Assembly: GCA_039587475.1 (NCBI GenBank)
Contig: JBDHIK010000115.1
Coordinates: 1 to 14,830, forward strand
DNA: 14,830 nt
Source of the DNA: N074bin45 sp039587475
GTDB lineage: Bacteria > Gemmatimonadota > Gemmatimonadetes > Gemmatimonadales > GWC2-71-9
Direction of reading: 5' to 3'
Shown here: positions 1-7,488 of the stretch, piece after piece
How the letters are laid out: each line of letters starts with the position of its first letter
Position numbering within the stretch: the first letter of the stretch is position 1
Program-made: the position numbers and the translations under genes
Notes under the pieces: generated by a model
Databases searched by the model: none
What the model saw: only the letters and a program-made list of their open reading frames with translations
Told to the model about the DNA's origin: nothing

Positions 1-324
1 TCGCGTGTCCCCACGGACGACCAGTACCGTTATCTCCCGGCCGATGCCGGCGACCCCTCGTCGGGCCTTCAAGCGGTGGTGCAGGAGCGGCTTCGGGCTG
101 TTTCGACGCTCGAAGTCACGGCCATCGAGGCCAACGAAACCTGTGTCGTGATACGCACGCTCCCGGGACGGGCCCAGGGGTTGGCCCATTCCCTCGATGC
201 CCTCGACGGGTCTGACATTCTCGGCACCGTTGCCGGGGACGATACCATTCTCGTCCTGCCCCGGAGCATCCGTCATACCGAGAGGCTCCGCCGCCTGCTC
301 GCCAGCCTCCTGGGCCTGGACTGA
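1..324 (+). CDS. argR: Arginine repressor ArgR, C-terminal part (5' end outside window)
   Basis: The frame is open from base 1 to a TGA at 322-324, giving 107 residues; the N-terminal winged-helix DNA-binding domain lies upstream of the window. ArgR is the arginine-responsive hexameric repressor of arginine biosynthesis and catabolism genes. The visible part is the oligomerisation and arginine-binding domain. Its clearest mark is GTVAGDDTILVL at about 223-258, matching the family's GT(I/V)AGDDT motif, whose acidic pair contacts the arginine ligand. The closing helix (RHTERLRRLLASLLGLD) also fits the family C-terminus. It lies 39 bases upstream of argG on the same strand, so the repressor is probably co-transcribed with the genes it controls and represses its own operon when arginine is plentiful. 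No ArgR operator is recognisable inside the window; it would be expected upstream. Identification is firm although the gene is partial. Confidence 0.9.
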   Translation, partial: SRVPTDDQYRYLPADAGDPSSGLQAVVQERLRAVSTLEVTAIEANETCVVIRTLPGRAQGLAHSLDALDGSDILGTVAGDDTILVLPRSIRHTERLRRLLASLLGLD

Positions 325-363
325 GCCGGCACTCTCCACCACCACAACTCAGAGCTCGGTCCC

Positions 364-1581
364 ATGCCCACCTTCGTGCTGGCCTATTCCGGAGGTCTCG
401 ATACCTCAGTCATTCTCGCCTGGTTGCAGGTGCACCACGGCGCCACGGTCGTCACCGTGACGGCCGACCTCGGCCAGCAGCGCGAACTGAAGGGTGTCCG
501 TGAAAAGGCCCTTGCCTGTGGCGCGGCCCAGGTCCACGTCGACGACCTCAAGGATGTGTTCGTCGAGGAGTACGTCTGGCCGGCCCTGAAGGCGGGGGCG
601 CTCTATCAGGGTACTTACCCCCTGGCCTCAGCCCTGGGGCGGCCGCTCATCAGTAGGCGCCTGGTCGAAGTCGCCCGCGAGGTGGGGGCCGACGCCATCG
701 TGCACGGCTGCACCGGGAAGGGCAACGACCAGGTCCGGCTCGAGGTGTCGGCTGCAGCGCTGGCACCGGACCTGAGAGCCATGGCCCCGCTCCGGGAGTG
801 GGATCTGCACAGCCGCGACGATGAGATCGCATGGGCCCAGGCCCACGGGATCCCAATAGACGCCACCCCCGAGGCGCCGTACTCTATCGATGAGAACCTA
901 TGGGGCCTGGCGGTCGAGGCCGGGGTGCTGGAAGACCCGTGGGTCACGCCGCCGGAAGACGCCTGGCAGCTCACCACCAACCCGGCCGAGGCGCCGGACG
1001 CGTCCGAGGAGGTCACCATCTCGTTCGAGGCGGGCATACCGGTGGCCGTGGACACGGTCCCTCTGAACGGACCCGCCCTCATTCATCACCTCAATCAGCT
1101 GGCCGGGTCGCACGGCGTGGGCCGGATCGACCTGGTCGAGGACCGGTTGGTCGGCATCAAGTCACGGGAGCTCTACGAGGCGCCGGCGGCCGTGACCCTC
1201 CACACGGCGCGCGACGCCCTGGAACAGTTGACCCTCGATCGGGAAACCCGGCGGCTCAAGGAGGCGATGGGGCAGGAGCTGGCCCGCCTGATCTACGACG
1301 GTCTCTGGTTCACCCCGCTCCGCGAGTCGATCCAGCGTTTCGTGGACAGCGCCGTTCAGCCGGTTACGGGAGAGGTCCGACTTGAGTTGCACCGGGGCAG
1401 GATCAGGGTCGTGGGTCGCCGGTCCCCGTGTTCCTTGTATCAGCACGACCTCGCTACCTATGGCGCCGGAGACGCGTTCCGGCATCAGTCGGCAGCCGGG
1501 TTCATCGACATCTTCGGCATGGCGGCCAAGACGTCCAGCCGCAGGTCCGCGGCCCAAAGAGTGCCCGGAGGTCTGGCATGA
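364..1581 (+). CDS. argG: Argininosuccinate synthase
   Basis: This 405-residue protein condenses citrulline with aspartate at the cost of ATP (to AMP and PPi) to make argininosuccinate, the penultimate step of cytosolic arginine synthesis. The N-terminal PP-loop AYSGGLDTS (residues 7-15) binds ATP, and HGCTGKGNDQVR (114-125) is the second family signature, contacting aspartate and citrulline. The C-terminus (TYGAGDAFRHQSAAGFIDIFG) also matches the family, and the length is normal. The ATG at 364 starts directly at the conserved N-terminus. It has no clear Shine-Dalgarno; the 39-base leader after argR is C/A-rich. The stop overlaps the argH start in an ATGA (1578-1581), which implies translational coupling. 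Product concentration should follow arginine through ArgR encoded just upstream. No missing residue or break was seen. Confidence 0.97.
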   Translation: MPTFVLAYSGGLDTSVILAWLQVHHGATVVTVTADLGQQRELKGVREKALACGAAQVHVDDLKDVFVEEYVWPALKAGALYQGTYPLASALGRPLISRRLVEVAREVGADAIVHGCTGKGNDQVRLEVSAAALAPDLRAMAPLREWDLHSRDDEIAWAQAHGIPIDATPEAPYSIDENLWGLAVEAGVLEDPWVTPPEDAWQLTTNPAEAPDASEEVTISFEAGIPVAVDTVPLNGPALIHHLNQLAGSHGVGRIDLVEDRLVGIKSRELYEAPAAVTLHTARDALEQLTLDRETRRLKEAMGQELARLIYDGLWFTPLRESIQRFVDSAVQPVTGEVRLELHRGRIRVVGRRSPCSLYQHDLATYGAGDAFRHQSAAGFIDIFGMAAKTSSRRSAAQRVPGGLA

Positions 1582-2966
1582 GCGACCTCTGGGGTGGAAG
1601 GTTTGCAGAGCCGATGGCGGAGGAGATGCGGCGCTTCTCGTCCTCCTTTGCTGTCGACGTACGCCTGGCCCGCTACGACGTCATCGGAAGCAAGGCGCAC
1701 GCCGCGGCGCTGCTCAGCGCAGGCGTCCTCGATCAGGGACAACACGACGAACTCATCGCCGCCCTCGACCAGGTCGAGCAGGAAATCCTCGAGGGGAGCT
1801 TCGGCCAGACCGGGAGCGGGCCACTGCCGGAGGATGTTCACTCGGCGGTCGAGTCACGGCTCGTTGAGCTGTGCGGTGAGACCGGGCAACGGCTCCACGC
1901 TGGCAGAAGTCGCAATGACCAGGTGGTGACCGACATGCTGTTGTGGCTCAAGGACACTACAGTGGCGCTCGAAAACGACCTGCGCGGGGTGCAGCAGGCG
2001 CTGGTGACACTGGCAGAAGAGCACCAGAATCTCGTGGTTCCCAACTACACCCACTTGCAGCGCGCCCAGTCGATTTCGATGGCCCATCAACTCCTGGCGC
2101 ATTTCGAGGGGCTGGAGCGCGACGTCGGCCGCTTGCGCGACGCTCGCACGCGGGCCGACCGGTGCCCGCTCGGCGCGGGTGCGGGGGCCGGTACGACGCT
2201 CCCGATAGACCGTGCCGCGACGGCGAGCCGGTTGGGGTTTGCCGGTGTGGCACTGAATTCCGTGGATGCCGTGGGGGATCGTGACTGGGCGGTGGAGTTC
2301 GTGGCTGCCTGCGCCATGACTATGACTCATCTGTCACGTCTGGCGGAGGAGCTCATCGTGTGGTCGACCGAGGAGTTCGGGGTCGCCCGTATCGGGGATG
2401 CGTTCTGCACCGGCTCATCGATGATGCCACAGAAACGCAATCCGGATGCGGTCGAGCTGATTCGCGGCAAGACTGCCCGTGTCGCCGGGGACCTGCAGAC
2501 ACTGCTCGCCCTCCTCAAGGGCCTGCCGCTTGGCTACCAGCGCGATCTGCAGGAAGACAAGGAGGCGGTCTTCGACGCAGCGGACACGACCGGGGCAGCC
2601 CTGCGCATCATGGCCGGGGTCCTGGCTGAGACCGAGTTCTTCCGGCCGACAAGCCAGGCGCCCGATTTCACCGGTGCGACGGATCTGGCGGAGCATCTGG
2701 TCCTGCTGGGCGTCCCGTTCCGACAGGCACACCGCCGGGTCGGCGAACTGGTCCGGGCCTGTGAGGCCACCGGCCGGGGCCTGGCGCAAGCGACGTCCGT
2801 CGAATTGACTGCGGCCGGCGCTCCCGGGATCGACCCCGCCGCGCTTTCGCAGGAAGGTGGCGTGTCGGCCAAGAAGAGTTCAGGGTCGCCGGCTCCCGGC
2901 GAAATGGCCAAGGCTCTGGCCCGTTGCCACAGTCTCCTTTCCGCACCTACGGAAACCCTGTCGTAG
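1578..2966 (+). CDS. argH: Argininosuccinate lyase
   Basis: This 462-residue enzyme cleaves argininosuccinate to arginine and fumarate, the last step of the pathway. It belongs to the fumarase/aspartase superfamily. The N-terminal WGGRF (residues 4-8) is typical of ArgH. AGRSRNDQV lies near residue 115, the catalytic-region histidine is in YTHLQRAQ (H159), and the superfamily signature GSSMMPQKRNP spans 279-289 with the catalytic serine in the flexible loop. The frame stays open upstream to about 1428, but the start at 1578 is preferred. It begins exactly at the family N-terminus, carries a strong GGAGGT (1567-1572) five bases upstream, and overlaps the argG stop by four bases. It ends the arginine operon visible here; no clear hairpin-plus-U-tract terminator follows it. 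Confidence 0.97.
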   Translation: MSDLWGGRFAEPMAEEMRRFSSSFAVDVRLARYDVIGSKAHAAALLSAGVLDQGQHDELIAALDQVEQEILEGSFGQTGSGPLPEDVHSAVESRLVELCGETGQRLHAGRSRNDQVVTDMLLWLKDTTVALENDLRGVQQALVTLAEEHQNLVVPNYTHLQRAQSISMAHQLLAHFEGLERDVGRLRDARTRADRCPLGAGAGAGTTLPIDRAATASRLGFAGVALNSVDAVGDRDWAVEFVAACAMTMTHLSRLAEELIVWSTEEFGVARIGDAFCTGSSMMPQKRNPDAVELIRGKTARVAGDLQTLLALLKGLPLGYQRDLQEDKEAVFDAADTTGAALRIMAGVLAETEFFRPTSQAPDFTGATDLAEHLVLLGVPFRQAHRRVGELVRACEATGRGLAQATSVELTAAGAPGIDPAALSQEGGVSAKKSSGSPAPGEMAKALARCHSLLSAPTETLS

Positions 2967-3130
2967 ATTGAAGAGGTGGTGCGGTTTGGGCCGCCCCTTG
3001 TGGTCGAGAAGAAAGACCTGGTGTGGGCCCTGGGCAGGTCAAAGCTGCAACCGAGGCGGACATCGAGGACCTCGAGTTCGATAGGGCTGAGTAGGCGGAA
3101 TCGATCGACAAGTTGTATGCGGAAGAAGAG
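2967..3130 (+). other. Gap after argH with an amber-interrupted open frame
   Basis: No independent gene starts convincingly here and no obvious terminator follows argH. The frame of the next small ORF continues upstream as a plausible coding stretch from about 3023 (GTG) to a TAG at 3092-3094. It would read VKAATEADIEDLEFDRAE before the stop, and most of its third codon positions are G or C. This may be the 5' part of a longer gene broken by a nonsense change, or simply leader sequence. Confidence 0.4.
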
Positions 3131-3316
3131 ATGCTGCACCAAACGCTCAGTGCTAACAACGACGAGAGCGTGAATGAGGCGACGCTGGACACCAAGGAAC
3201 AAGTGGAGCCACGGGCATCCGCCCTACGGGAATGGCTCGAAGACATCGAGAGTGAGATACAGATGCGAGAGAAGGAGAGAGGGCAACAGCGATTGGATGA
3301 GGGGAGCGTGGGATGA
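3131..3316 (+). CDS. Small acidic hydrophilic protein leading the channel operon
   Basis: Not recognised as a known family. From the ATG at 3131, preceded by GGAAG with five-base spacing, it gives 61 residues, very rich in Glu, Gln, Lys and Arg and with no membrane segment. The second half (WLEDIESEIQMREKERGQQR) looks like an amphipathic helix or short coiled coil. A TTG at 3113 would add six residues. The stop overlaps the ATG of the next gene (ATGA at 3313-3316), and the same arrangement of overlaps continues through the downstream channel genes, so it is probably translated and coupled to them. The frame continues upstream past a TAG at 3092-3094 into further coding-like sequence, so the original protein may have been about 97 residues. 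A cytosolic accessory or helical adaptor role for the channels is only a guess from position. Confidence 0.55.
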   Translation: MLHQTLSANNDESVNEATLDTKEQVEPRASALREWLEDIESEIQMREKERGQQRLDEGSVG

Positions 3317-4116
3317 CGACGTCAACGGACGGCTGGTGGGGCGACTATGAGGTCGCCGCAAATCAAACCCTACGCTGGCAACTCGGTCCCACGACGCTCT
3401 GGATCACGCGTCGTGACCAGGAGTGGCGAATCACGAGCGCTGGCGGGCGCGATGTCATCGACAACCGGCTGGCCATCGCCGAGCCGGCGGAGGAACCTGC
3501 CGGCGATGACATCAATGTCAGGCGGGTCGCGAGCCGGAGTGGAAACCGATCGATTCGCCTCGGACCGGTGCTTCCCGACCTCCCAGTGGTGGTAAAGACC
3601 ACCCAGCCTCTGTTCGTACCAGCCATGGAAGAGGCGACGCTCTTCGTGTCTGTTCCACTCTGGCTTCGTGTGTACCTTGATGGGCGCGACCGCGAGGTGG
3701 TGGATACGCCCATCGCACGGCCTTCAGATACATGGTTCGGTCCGGACACGATGACGGGTGAGCTATGCTACGCCTTGCGAACGAGCGCCAGGCTTCACAT
3801 CGGGGATCTTCCTCGTCAGCCCCACCGCGCCATCTTGGCCGTGCGAATTCGGAACAGCGCGCCGTCGGTGCTGCTCGTCGAAACACTGAAGATCCCGGTG
3901 CCACACCTCTCGCTGTTCGCTTCCGACAAAGGTCAACTGTGGACGGAGGCACTCACGGTCGAGCATGTGAAGAAGGCGGAAGCCAGCCACGTCAAGCTGG
4001 ATGACAAGCCGATGCAGCTCGCGGCCAGCCAACGAATCGCAGGGCCACGTAAAGAGATGTCGAAAGGCTTTCTGTCGGACGCCTTCGGTAGATTCTTCGG
4101 CAGGAGAGGCAAGTAA
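3313..4116 (+). CDS. DUF432-like protein, probable partner of the MscS channel
   Basis: This 267-residue protein has no signal peptide or hydrophobic membrane segment and looks rich in beta strands. I recognise the overall pattern of DUF432 proteins, of unknown function, which I recall as being often encoded beside mechanosensitive channels in archaea and bacteria. The pattern is a short N-terminal strand region and then a conserved core around residues 90-200 (FVPAMEEATLFVSVPLWLRV, then a SDTWFGP segment, a GELCYALRTSAR segment and a RNSAPSVLLVETL segment). It ends in a basic Phe- and Arg-rich tail (FGRFFGRRGK). The ATG at 3313 has GGGGAG (3301-3306) six bases upstream and overlaps the preceding stop by four bases. 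The MscS gene begins five bases after its stop. The coupling suggests a cytoplasmic or membrane-surface regulator of the channel; the function is inference. The family call is from memory of sequence pattern only. Confidence 0.65.
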   Translation: MTTSTDGWWGDYEVAANQTLRWQLGPTTLWITRRDQEWRITSAGGRDVIDNRLAIAEPAEEPAGDDINVRRVASRSGNRSIRLGPVLPDLPVVVKTTQPLFVPAMEEATLFVSVPLWLRVYLDGRDREVVDTPIARPSDTWFGPDTMTGELCYALRTSARLHIGDLPRQPHRAILAVRIRNSAPSVLLVETLKIPVPHLSLFASDKGQLWTEALTVEHVKKAEASHVKLDDKPMQLAASQRIAGPRKEMSKGFLSDAFGRFFGRRGK

Positions 4117-4121
4117 ACACA

Positions 4122-5012
4122 GTGGGCGAGATACTCAGCAACCTCGGCTTGTCAGACTTCTTGACGTCTGACCGTGTGCTCGGTTTGGCCCGGGCTGTCC
4201 TGATCTTCGTTGTCGGGCTCGTATTGGCCCGGGTCGTAAGCAGAGCTGCCGCACGAGGGTTGCGGCGTCGAGTGAGTGCGCAGGAAGCCGTGTTGGTGAG
4301 GCGGTTGATCTTCTACGTCCTGTCGGCGCTCGTGGTCACATCGGCGCTCCACCAGCTCGGCTTCAGACTCGGTGTGCTCCTGGGTACGGCCGGCGTCATC
4401 ACGGTGGCCGTCGGCTTCGCGGCACAGACATCGCTTTCCAATATCATCAGCGGGTTCTTCTTGATCGCCGAACGTCCCTTTGAGGTGGGCGACCGGCTCG
4501 ATGTAAACGGCCGAGTGGGCTTTGTCATCTCGATAGACCTGCTCTCGGTGAAACTGCGCACGTTCGACAATCTGATGGTCCGCGTGCCAAACGCGGAGAT
4601 GATCAATACCACCTTCGTGAATCTCACGCGATTCCCCATTCGCCGAATCGACCTGCAGATTGGGGTCGCCTACAAGGAAAACACTGAACGTGTCCGCGAG
4701 ATTCTCTTAGACGTCGCAGAGCGAAATCACCTGTGCCTCGAGGAGCCGCCGCCGTTGTTCATCTATAAGGGCTATGGCGATTCAGCCCTCGAGCTACAAT
4801 TTTCCGTCTGGGCGAAACGCGACAACTTCCTCGAACTGAGGAACACGATCAACCAAGAGATCAAGTTCGCGTTCGACGAACATGGCATCGAAATCCCGTT
4901 CCCGCACCGAACGCTCTACACTGGTAGTGTGACGGAACCGTTCCCCGTGCGTGTCGTAACGGGTGACGCAAGATCGGCAGCCCAATCGGAACAACTGGAG
5001 CGGCATGAGTAG
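4122..5012 (+). CDS. mscS: Small-conductance mechanosensitive channel, MscS family
   Basis: This 296-residue inner-membrane channel is close to the 286 residues of E. coli MscS. The family opens under membrane tension and releases solutes after osmotic downshock. Three membrane segments are visible at about residues 20-39, 62-80 and 84-114. The third is the Gly/Ala-rich pore helix (GVITVAVGFAAQTSLSNIIS), the family's diagnostic stretch, followed by the GDRLDV beta-domain start near residue 127 and an alpha/beta C-terminal cage domain ending in the usual IPFPHRTLY segment. The GTG start has AGGAGAGG at 4102-4109, a slightly long 12-base spacing. It lies five bases after the DUF432-like gene and overlaps the next channel gene by eight bases. 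Expression is likely tied to the whole four-gene operon. Confidence 0.93.
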   Translation: MGEILSNLGLSDFLTSDRVLGLARAVLIFVVGLVLARVVSRAAARGLRRRVSAQEAVLVRRLIFYVLSALVVTSALHQLGFRLGVLLGTAGVITVAVGFAAQTSLSNIISGFFLIAERPFEVGDRLDVNGRVGFVISIDLLSVKLRTFDNLMVRVPNAEMINTTFVNLTRFPIRRIDLQIGVAYKENTERVREILLDVAERNHLCLEEPPPLFIYKGYGDSALELQFSVWAKRDNFLELRNTINQEIKFAFDEHGIEIPFPHRTLYTGSVTEPFPVRVVTGDARSAAQSEQLERHE

Positions 5013-6981
5013 GGCACCACGTCGCCTCCCGTCGGGTCGCCTTCGTTGGCGGGATCGGATCGCGTTCCGGCTGGAACGTTTCGTCTTGCGAGGCATTGGG
5101 CAGCGCTTGCTACTGGCTGTGGGCATAATAGTCCTGACATCCGTGGTAGCTGGCCTCATCGCCTTCTGGCTGGTAGCCGGCCTGGACCCGGCAGAGGCTA
5201 TCTGGTGGGCGTTTCTGCGGTTGTCCGATCCAGGGTATTTGGGAGACGACCAGGGCATGGCGCTACGAAGCGTCTCCACGGTGGTCACGGTGCTTGGGTA
5301 TGTCCTCTTCCTGGGTCTCCTGATTGCGATCATGACGCAGTGGATGAACCAGAAGATCCAGTACCTCGAATCGGGTGTCACCCCAATTGCGTTACGGCAT
5401 CACGTGATCATCTTCGGCTGGACGGCACGGACGCCCGCGATCGTGCGGGGCCTGCTGGGCGCGCGCCGACGACTGGACCGCTTTCTGGCCGAAGTCGGTG
5501 TCCGAGACCTGCGCGTCGTCGTGTTGGCCGATGAAGTCGACGATGACATCCGCCGCGAGATGCGCGAGCGGCTCGGCGACATGTGGTCGGATCGACACAT
5601 CGTACTCCGGGCGGGAACGCCTCTGCGCGCGGAACACCTCGACCGGGTTGCCTTTCGCGATGCTGCCGTCTTGATCTTGCCGGGCGCGGACTTCGGCGAA
5701 GCGCATCCCGCGGCCGTCGACGCCAAGACGATCAAGACGCTGTTGTCGCTCTCGAGAAACGCGGGCCTTGGTGAGACACGGTTACCCCTGGCTGTGGCGG
5801 AAGTGTTCGACATCAGGCGCGTGACTCTGGCGCAGCGAGCCTACAGAGGAGAAAGCGAGGTGATCGCGGCGGATGACACTGTGGCCCGCATCATCGCACA
5901 GAGCGCACGGCAGCGTGGTCTCGGTGCAGTCTACTCGGAGCTCCTGAGGCTCAACGACCGCAACTCGATCTACCTACGTTCGATCGACGGGCTCGTCGGT
6001 AGATTCGCTGAAATCCGCCGTCGCTTCTCCCAAGCGATCCTCCTCGGCACCATTCCGGCGGGGCAGGGCACACCAAACCTGAGACCCGGTCCCGACACAC
6101 GCATCGAGCGCGGCGACGTGCTCGTCTTCCTCGCACGAAGTTACGCTGACTGCTCACCGGTGGAGCCTGGTCTGTCCCCGGCTCCAATGTCATCCATGCC
6201 ACCGCGGTCGCTTGCTCAAGAGCGGCAGCGCCGAACGCTCATTCTCGGTTGGAGTCGCAAGGTGCCGGCGCTGCTGTGGGAGCTCGATCGATATCATACC
6301 GACGTCCACGAGGTCGACGTGGTCTCCTCCACACCGGTCGAGACCAGAGAACACCTCATGCAGCACTACGAACCTCGAGAGGGGCGAGTGACCGTGCGGC
6401 AGGTGCAGGCCAACTTCGCGATCCCGCGTGTGCTGCAAGACCTCGAGCCAGGTGGTTATGACAACGTCCTGATTGTCGCAAGCGAACGACTGACGGAAGA
6501 GGAAGAGGCCGATGCAACGACAACCGCGACCTATCTGATGCTGTTGGACATCCTGCCGGAAGGGGATTCTCGTCCCGATGTCATGATCGAACTGCTCGAC
6601 CCCGATAACGTCACTCTGTTCGGAGACACGGACGACGATGTGATCGTGAGCAGCGAGCTGGTGAGTTTTCTGCTGTCACAGGTAGCATTGCGTCACGAAC
6701 TGGCTGCCGTCTTTTGTGAACTCTCGCGCCCCTGGGGGCCGCAGATCTTGGTGGAACCGGCGGCCCGCTATGTCGAGCTCGACCAGCCGGTCTCGTTTGA
6801 CGACGTCGACCGCGCAGCTGCGGCCAAAGGCGAGATCGCGTTGGGTTTGTGGCGCGGGGGCAAACGCTCCGCCGGCCTGTTCCTCAACCCCGACCGGGAC
6901 GCCGAGTGGCAGCTCGACGAGACAGATTCCGTTGTGCTGCTAGCTAGAGTCGCCGAGCCGGGAGGGAAAGAGAACGATTGA
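5005..6981 (+). CDS. CASTOR/POLLUX-like ion channel with two RCK-type halves
   Basis: This 658-residue protein resembles the CASTOR/POLLUX (DMI1/SYM8) cation channels of plant nuclear envelopes and their bacterial relatives. A basic N-terminus precedes TM1 (about 35-58). A pore helix and filter region follow, WWAFLRLSDPGYLGDDQG (67-84), then TM2 (about 90-111), giving a two-TM topology. The rest is cytoplasmic: one Rossmann-like RCK half starting at HHVIIFGW (132-139) and a second starting at RTLILGW (410-416). Both carry the GWxxxxP pattern typical of this group rather than the GxGxxG of TrkA. The ATG at 5005 is preferred over frame extension to 4963 because GGAG (4997-5000) sits four bases upstream and it overlaps the MscS stop by eight bases. 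The likely substrate is K+ or a divalent-gated cation flux; exact selectivity cannot be read from the sequence. Confidence 0.85.
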   Translation: MSRAPRRLPSGRLRWRDRIAFRLERFVLRGIGQRLLLAVGIIVLTSVVAGLIAFWLVAGLDPAEAIWWAFLRLSDPGYLGDDQGMALRSVSTVVTVLGYVLFLGLLIAIMTQWMNQKIQYLESGVTPIALRHHVIIFGWTARTPAIVRGLLGARRRLDRFLAEVGVRDLRVVVLADEVDDDIRREMRERLGDMWSDRHIVLRAGTPLRAEHLDRVAFRDAAVLILPGADFGEAHPAAVDAKTIKTLLSLSRNAGLGETRLPLAVAEVFDIRRVTLAQRAYRGESEVIAADDTVARIIAQSARQRGLGAVYSELLRLNDRNSIYLRSIDGLVGRFAEIRRRFSQAILLGTIPAGQGTPNLRPGPDTRIERGDVLVFLARSYADCSPVEPGLSPAPMSSMPPRSLAQERQRRTLILGWSRKVPALLWELDRYHTDVHEVDVVSSTPVETREHLMQHYEPREGRVTVRQVQANFAIPRVLQDLEPGGYDNVLIVASERLTEEEEADATTTATYLMLLDILPEGDSRPDVMIELLDPDNVTLFGDTDDDVIVSSELVSFLLSQVALRHELAAVFCELSRPWGPQILVEPAARYVELDQPVSFDDVDRAAAAKGEIALGLWRGGKRSAGLFLNPDRDAEWQLDETDSVVLLARVAEPGGKEND

Positions 6982-7083
6982 CGCGGCTATACGTTGACGT
7001 CCATTCGTATCGTTGCGCCATCTCCGGCTTTGGTCTACCGGCGATCTTCTCTGCTGGTGGGACGTAACCTACGAGGAGTACCG
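6982..7083 (+). other. Intergenic leader after the channel operon
   Basis: This 102-base stretch has no convincing gene. A weak inverted repeat (ATACG at 6989-6993, CGTAT at 7006-7010, 12-base loop) has no U-tract, so a terminator cannot be claimed. It ends in a strong GAGGAG Shine-Dalgarno (7073-7078) five bases before an ATG at 7084. Confidence 0.4.
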
Positions 7084-7426
7084 ATGAAGCACAGACCCGT
7101 CACTCCTGCCCGGCTACGCGCTACCGTCGGAGGGATCGGCGCAGGCCGGGTCGGTGCAGTCGGACCAGGTACAGATCAGCAACTGTGATTACAGCGCCGT
7201 GCCAGGCATCATTTGGTACGGCGTTCAGCGGCAAATGACTATTCAGCGATTTGCGGCATATGCGGCGCCCATCTTCTGGTGCTCGATGGACGAACCGAGC
7301 ACGAACTACCGCAGGGGCAAGCAGGTGCGCGGCAAGGGTGTCATGATCGGCATCGCGATCAAGGCCGAGTCGGGCACGGCGCGACCGTTCTGCGAGGGAC
7401 TCGTTGGGGAACCTGCGGTAGCGTAG
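7084..7426 (+). pseudogene. Probable frameshifted remnant of a secreted-protein gene
   Basis: A textbook ribosome-binding site, GAGGAG (7073-7078), precedes an ATG at 7084, but that frame gives only 34 residues before a TGA at 7186-7188. A different frame is open from 7088 to a TAG at 7424-7426. It carries a coherent protein-like sequence with a signal-peptidase-like SAQAGS and then AGSVQSDQVQISNCDYSAVP. Further on, near 7250-7310, comes FAAYAAPIFWCSMDEP. The start and the body are thus one frame apart and no hydrophobic signal core remains between them. The simplest reading is a decayed gene for an exported protein that kept its translation signals. Alternatively the second frame could be an independent 90-residue ORF from the GTG at 7154. 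I half-recognise the body as the start of a larger exported protein but cannot name it. Confidence 0.35.
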
Positions 7427-7441
7427 AGAGATGCTGGATGA

Positions 7442-7472
7442 CAGATGCCAGGTAGTGGTGGTCTGGCATCTG
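7442..7472 (+). terminator. Perfect 10-bp hairpin, possible terminator
   Basis: CAGATGCCAG at 7442-7451 pairs perfectly with CTGGCATCTG at 7463-7472 around an 11-base loop. It begins 15 bases after the stop of the remnant frame at 7426. There is no U-tract, so it is either a factor-dependent terminator or part of a repeated intergenic element. Confidence 0.35.
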
Positions 7473-7488
7473 ATATCCCATCCGTCCA

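Noticed and set aside
325..363. ArgR operator or separate promoter in the argR-argG gap
   Set aside because: No TGAAT/ATTCA-type half sites and no -10/-35 pair visible in the 39 bases.
900..1385. Second-frame open reading frame inside argG
   Set aside because: Gly/Arg-rich composition and full overlap with a confirmed gene; no start signal.
6989..7010. Inverted repeat ATACG/CGTAT as terminator of the channel operon
   Set aside because: Only five pairs, a 12-base loop and no U-tract; expected by chance.
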